Of a DNA stretch of 45,658 nt, positions 42,732 to 45,658 are shown piece by piece. The notes under the pieces are model-generated. The model was given only the letters and a program-made list of their open reading frames with translations. It was not told the DNA's origin and searched no databases. The DNA comes from Chloroflexota bacterium (GTDB lineage: Bacteria; Chloroflexota; Anaerolineae; J036; Brachytrichaceae). Within the stretch, counting starts at the first letter, position 1, and each line of letters opens with the position of its first letter. The position numbers and the translations under genes are program-made. The stretch covers positions 1-45,658 of the forward strand of contig JAUQQA010000015.1 in NCBI GenBank assembly GCA_030550095.1. Direction: 5' to 3'.

Positions 42732-42851
42732 ATGCGCCGGCGCCTCATTTCGCGCGAAGACTGGATCGCGCTTTTGCTCGCCTTGCTCGCCTGCGCGCTG
42801 ATCATCGCCACCACCGATGCTGCGCCCCAGTGGATTTACCAGGGCTTTTAG
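42732..42851 (+). CDS. Small membrane protein (39 residues), overlaps the MBOAT gene
   Basis: An ATG at 42732 opens a 39-residue frame: a basic start (MRRRLISREDW), one strong helix (about 12-27, IALLLALLACALIIAT) and a short tail DAAPQWIYQGF. It ends at a TAG at 42849-42851. The MBOAT gene's ATG at 42817 lies inside it in another frame, a 35-base overlap that suggests translational coupling. The -10-like TACAAT eight bases ahead and the terminator before that place this ORF first in the mRNA. Its positive-inside topology is like that of small accessory subunits. It is too short for most gene finders. No family is recognised. Confidence 0.6.
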   Translation: MRRRLISREDWIALLLALLACALIIATTDAAPQWIYQGF

Positions 42852-44226
42852 CGCGGCGCGCGCACCTGAGCGCATCCTCGCAGCGCGCGCACCCTTCTTG
42901 TTCCTCGCCAGCGCGTTGGCGGTGTTTGTGCTCCAGCCCGCTATGCCCATCCGCCAGCTCGACTTCTGGCTGCCGTTCGCGTCGCTCGCGCTGGTGGTGT
43001 GGACGTGGTTCGCCACAGCCCAACAACTCACCATCGAAGACGTGCGCGACGCCCTCGCCCTCGCCGCGCTTGCCCTTCTCATCGCGCTCACGCGCTACGT
43101 TGAGCCGCTCAGCACTGTGCTCACCCGCAGCCGCCCTCCAGCGATTGGTGTCGTCTTGCTCGCGCTCCTGATTGTGAGTGGGGTCGCGTGGAGTGTGCAT
43201 CGCCTGCGGGGTGCGCGCGTGTGGTGGTTCGGCATCGCTGCGCTGATCGGCGTGCTGTTTGCGCTGAAGTTCGAGCCGTTCGCGGCAGCGCTCAGCGCAG
43301 GGTTCCGCGCGCTGCAAGGGCAATCGGTGAGCCAGGCGGCTGCCAGCGACGTGCGCTGGTTGGGCCTCTCGTATTTGACCTTTCGCCTGATCCACGTGCT
43401 GCGCGAACGCCTCACAGGGCGCCTGCCAACGCTCTCACTGCGCGAGTTCATCATCTACGCGGTGTTTTTCCCCGCCCTCATCGCCGGACCGATAGACCGC
43501 GCGGAGCGCTTCGTGCGCGATCTCCGCGCTGCCTTCGCGCCGACGTGGGGCGACTTTGCCGCAGGTGCTCAGCGGATCGCCACAGGTGCCTTCAAAAAAT
43601 TCGTGCTCGCCGATTCGCTCGCGCTGATCGCGCTCAACGACACGCTCGCAACACAAATGCGCCCCGGGGGTTGGGCATGGGTGATCGTTTACGCCTATGC
43701 TTTGCGGTTGTTCCTTGACTTTAGCGGATACACCGACATCGCCATCGGCGTTGCTCGTTGGGTCGGCGTGCGCTTACCCGAGAACTTCGATCGCCCCTAC
43801 CTCAAGCCCAACCTCACCTTGTTTTGGAATAGCTGGCACATGACGCTGGCGCAATGGTTTCGCGTGCACTACTTCACGCCGCTCACGCGCGCGCTGCGCC
43901 TGCGCAACGTGCCCACATGGGCAGTGATCGCCGCGGGGCAGCTCTCCACCATGCTGCTGATCGGGCTGTGGCATGGCGTGAGTGTCAACTTCGCGCTGTG
44001 GGGACTGTGGCACGGATTGGGGCTGTTCGTCCACAACCGCTGGACGGAGTTCATGCGCGGACGGTTCAACGTCGAGGCATGGCGGCCGTTGGCGCAGCGC
44101 GCATGGAACATCGCTGGCGTGCTGATCACCTTTCACTTCGTGACGCTGGGCTGGGTTTGGTTCGCGCTGAGCACGCCTGCGTTGGCACTGCGCACCTTCG
44201 CCGCGCTGATCGGCGCTACGCCTTAA
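42817..44226 (+). CDS. MBOAT-family O-acyltransferase
   Basis: The 469-residue protein has about 11-12 helices. It shows the MBOAT family core: FREF-like LREFIIYAVFFPALIAGPIDRAERF, SGYTDIAIGVARWVGVRLPENFDRPY, FWNSWHMTLAQWFRVHYFTPL and the active-site LLIGLWHGVSVNFALWGLWHGL with its conserved histidines. The group (AlgI/DltB-like) transfers acyl groups from donors inside to polymers outside, such as alginate or teichoic acid. The usual periplasmic AlgJ/X-type partner is absent. The 39-residue ORF in front may be a small partner. It is convergent with a phosphoribosyltransferase gene, sharing TTAA as stop codons. The target polymer is unknown. Confidence 0.92.
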   Translation: MLRPSGFTRAFSAARAPERILAARAPFLFLASALAVFVLQPAMPIRQLDFWLPFASLALVVWTWFATAQQLTIEDVRDALALAALALLIALTRYVEPLSTVLTRSRPPAIGVVLLALLIVSGVAWSVHRLRGARVWWFGIAALIGVLFALKFEPFAAALSAGFRALQGQSVSQAAASDVRWLGLSYLTFRLIHVLRERLTGRLPTLSLREFIIYAVFFPALIAGPIDRAERFVRDLRAAFAPTWGDFAAGAQRIATGAFKKFVLADSLALIALNDTLATQMRPGGWAWVIVYAYALRLFLDFSGYTDIAIGVARWVGVRLPENFDRPYLKPNLTLFWNSWHMTLAQWFRVHYFTPLTRALRLRNVPTWAVIAAGQLSTMLLIGLWHGVSVNFALWGLWHGLGLFVHNRWTEFMRGRFNVEAWRPLAQRAWNIAGVLITFHFVTLGWVWFALSTPALALRTFAALIGATP

Positions 44227-44894
44227 ACCGTGGAGCCAAGCGCTGGACTGCGGAACTGCGCCAGCAGCGCGACCACCGTGTCATCGTCCACTTGCGCGAA
44301 GTCCTCATACCACGCGCCGACGCTGCGCCCCTCATGAGAGGCGATCACACTCACCACTTCATCCGCGTCTTTGGCAAGCAACTTGGCGCTCTCTGGCGAC
44401 ATCACCGGCGCTGCCGCGACCACACGCGCGGGACGATGCTGACGCACCACTTGCAACGCCACGCGCATCGTCGCCCCCGTCGCCACGCCGTCGTCCACGA
44501 CGATCACCGTCTTGCCGGCGAGGTTGAGCGGCGGCTGATCGCGGCGATACAGATGCTCGCGCCGCTTCAGCTCTTGCGATTCGCGCGCGATGACCTGCGC
44601 AATTTCTGCTTCGGTGATCCCAAGCTCTTCGATGAGCGCGCGCCAAAGTTGAACCTTATCGCCACCGATCGCGCCCATCGCCAACTCAGGCTGCTCAGGC
44701 ACACCCAGCTTGCGCACCACAAGCACATCCAGCGGCAAACGAAGCGCGCGCGCCACCTCTGCTGCCACCACCACCCCCCCACGCGGCAAGCCGAGCACGA
44801 TTCCCTGTGGGTGCTGCGCATACGCGCGCAGCATCTGCGCAAGCTGTCTGCCTGCATCCACGCGATCCCGGAACGCCGGAGGATGCGCACGCAT
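44223..44894 (-). CDS. Phosphoribosyltransferase-domain protein
   Basis: The start is ATG 44894 or the adjoining GTG 44897; both overlap the upstream stop. The 223-residue protein has IVLGLPRGGVVVAAEVA near residue 31 and the PRPP-binding motif VIVVDDGVATGATM at about 130-143. The segment LDVLVVRKLGVPEQPELAMGAIGG between them is common in the COG1926 group, where the hypoxanthine/uracil-type specificity is unclear. It is probably cytoplasmic and moves ribose-5-phosphate to a nucleobase or related substrate. The nucleoside phosphorylase gene upstream is coupled by a stop/start overlap, so the pair may do base salvage: release of a base, then its re-attachment. Confidence 0.88.
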   Translation of the reverse strand: MRAHPPAFRDRVDAGRQLAQMLRAYAQHPQGIVLGLPRGGVVVAAEVARALRLPLDVLVVRKLGVPEQPELAMGAIGGDKVQLWRALIEELGITEAEIAQVIARESQELKRREHLYRRDQPPLNLAGKTVIVVDDGVATGATMRVALQVVRQHRPARVVAAAPVMSPESAKLLAKDADEVVSVIASHEGRSVGAWYEDFAQVDDDTVVALLAQFRSPALGSTV

Positions 44895-45658
44895 CACGCT
44901 GCCTGCTCCGACGCCAAGTAGTCCTCTGCAGCGCGCACCGCCACACGAATCGCGCGCTCAACAGCGACGCTTTTCGCATCCACAACGATTTGTTCGCTTT
45001 GCGTGCGCTGGGCAATCACGCCACAGACACAGCCCGCCACGAAGCCATACACGCCGCCCATCTTGAACAACGTGCCGCACTCCATCTCGTAGTTAAGAAT
45101 GTTAAGCCGACGATACTCCTCCGTGATCCCGTGCAGCCAACGCAACAAGTGCGGATTAGCAGAGTCGTAGCGCTCCTGACCCTCGTAGAACGTATCCACG
45201 CTTGCTGTGATGCCAACGTGGTGTGGGATCTCCAGCGCGCGCGCTGCTCGCGCCAACGCAACAGTGAGGAAAGGATCGGCAGCAGCAGGGTATTCCACGG
45301 GCGCGATGTCGTTCGCAGCGCCTTGGCGGCACAGCGCCGCGCTGCTGATCACCACCTCGCCAGGCTTAACCTGCGCCTGAATGGAGCCTGTGGTGCCGAC
45401 GCGGATGATGATGCGAATGCCCGCCTGCACCAGCTCGTTGACCACGATGCTGAGCGAAGGCGCGCCCATGCCGCTCGTCGCCGAGAGCACCCATGCGCCA
45501 CTCGGCAAGCGACCAAGGTAACTGTTCAAGCCGCGGTTCTCCGAGAGCTTGCGCACTTCGCTCAGGTAGCGCTCCGCAATCCAGCGCGCACGGTCAGGAT
45601 CACCGCTCAAGAACGCAAGCCTTGGGGCTGCTTCGCCGAGGTCCTCACGGCTAAAACC
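44894..45658 (-). CDS. Nucleoside phosphorylase, uridine phosphorylase-like (N-terminus outside window)
   Basis: The frame is open to the window edge, so the start is missing; 254 residues are visible. The first ones, GEAAPRLAFLSGDPDRARWIAERY, match the 'GDPxR' phosphate-binding loop of the family. Further motifs are SATSGMGAPSLSIVVNEL, IRVGTTGSIQ, SVDTFYEGQERY, the nucleoside-binding NYEMECGTLFKMGG and VCGVIAQR. It cleaves nucleosides with phosphate into base and ribose-1-phosphate; the sequence suits uridine phosphorylase better than purine types, but that is not certain. A TTG at 45610 is inside this motif and not a start. It is coupled to the phosphoribosyltransferase gene. Confidence 0.9.
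   Translation of the reverse strand, partial: GFSREDLGEAAPRLAFLSGDPDRARWIAERYLSEVRKLSENRGLNSYLGRLPSGAWVLSATSGMGAPSLSIVVNELVQAGIRIIIRVGTTGSIQAQVKPGEVVISSAALCRQGAANDIAPVEYPAAADPFLTVALARAARALEIPHHVGITASVDTFYEGQERYDSANPHLLRWLHGITEEYRRLNILNYEMECGTLFKMGGVYGFVAGCVCGVIAQRTQSEQIVVDAKSVAVERAIRVAVRAAEDYLASEQAA

Noticed and set aside
44894..45610. A complete nucleoside phosphorylase starting at TTG 45610
   Set aside because: The frame stays open to the window edge and the upstream residues match the conserved GDPxR region's context, so the true start lies outside.

Overview
The window is a dense, GC-rich bacterial chromosome segment with 35 protein genes (the first and last cut by the window edges), one tRNA gene and two gene remnants. 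Several traits point to the phylum Chloroflexota, probably an Anaerolineae-like lineage. These are a giant Agl23-type GT-C protein joined to an NHL propeller, lipoproteins with Thr-Pro-rich linkers, a SecA with extra sequence in its first nucleotide-binding domain, a type 2 isopentenyl-diphosphate isomerase and a two-cluster ferredoxin. This placement is inferred from protein features, not from rRNA. There is no sign of a plasmid backbone, prophage or CRISPR array.

Layout. 1-5669: end of fni, then two membrane glycosyltransferase-like genes, the second being the Agl23-NHL fusion. 5690-8076: feoA-feoB ferrous iron uptake behind a perfect FNR-type box. 8073-10821: an AAA ATPase/DUF4143 gene on the minus strand and mnmA. 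10826-15348: an accessory island on the minus strand with a tandem-DUF5666 secreted protein, a secreted jelly-roll-like protein and an OmpR-type two-component pair. It is bordered by a broken DUF4399-like gene on one side and a decayed ISAs1-type transposase on the other. 15402-19424: tRNA-Arg(GCG), then an ABC-2 exporter (one ATPase, two permeases) split by an MFS gene on the opposite strand. 19452-23068: a minus-strand sensor kinase / NarL-type regulator / aldehyde dehydrogenase operon. 23161-30394: housekeeping and metabolism (ilvE, coaE, a queuosine-precursor-type transporter, ferredoxin, superoxide dismutase, a polyprenol kinase-like gene, an amidohydrolase, malQ). 30489-44226: many envelope genes (CapA-like lipoprotein, PsbP-like lipoprotein, two GT-C proteins, secA, a YtxH-like protein, a small membrane ORF and an MBOAT acyltransferase), with a glutamate-1-semialdehyde aminomutase-like gene among them. 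44223-45658: phosphoribosyltransferase and nucleoside phosphorylase, a probable nucleobase salvage operon.

Themes. The genome is compact. Six convergent gene pairs overlap at their 3' ends, and three of these pairs share a stop tetranucleotide. Several genes have a -10-like hexamer only 6-11 bases before the start codon and no Shine-Dalgarno sequence, which suggests leaderless mRNAs. The best leads for new biology are the shared symmetric -10 between the MFS and ABC permease genes, the DUF5666/two-component island, the Agl23-NHL fusion, a structured leader before the aminomutase-like gene, a 39-residue ORF overlapping the MBOAT gene, and operator-like palindromes at feoAB and sod. I did not find one large, clearly novel defence or mobile system.
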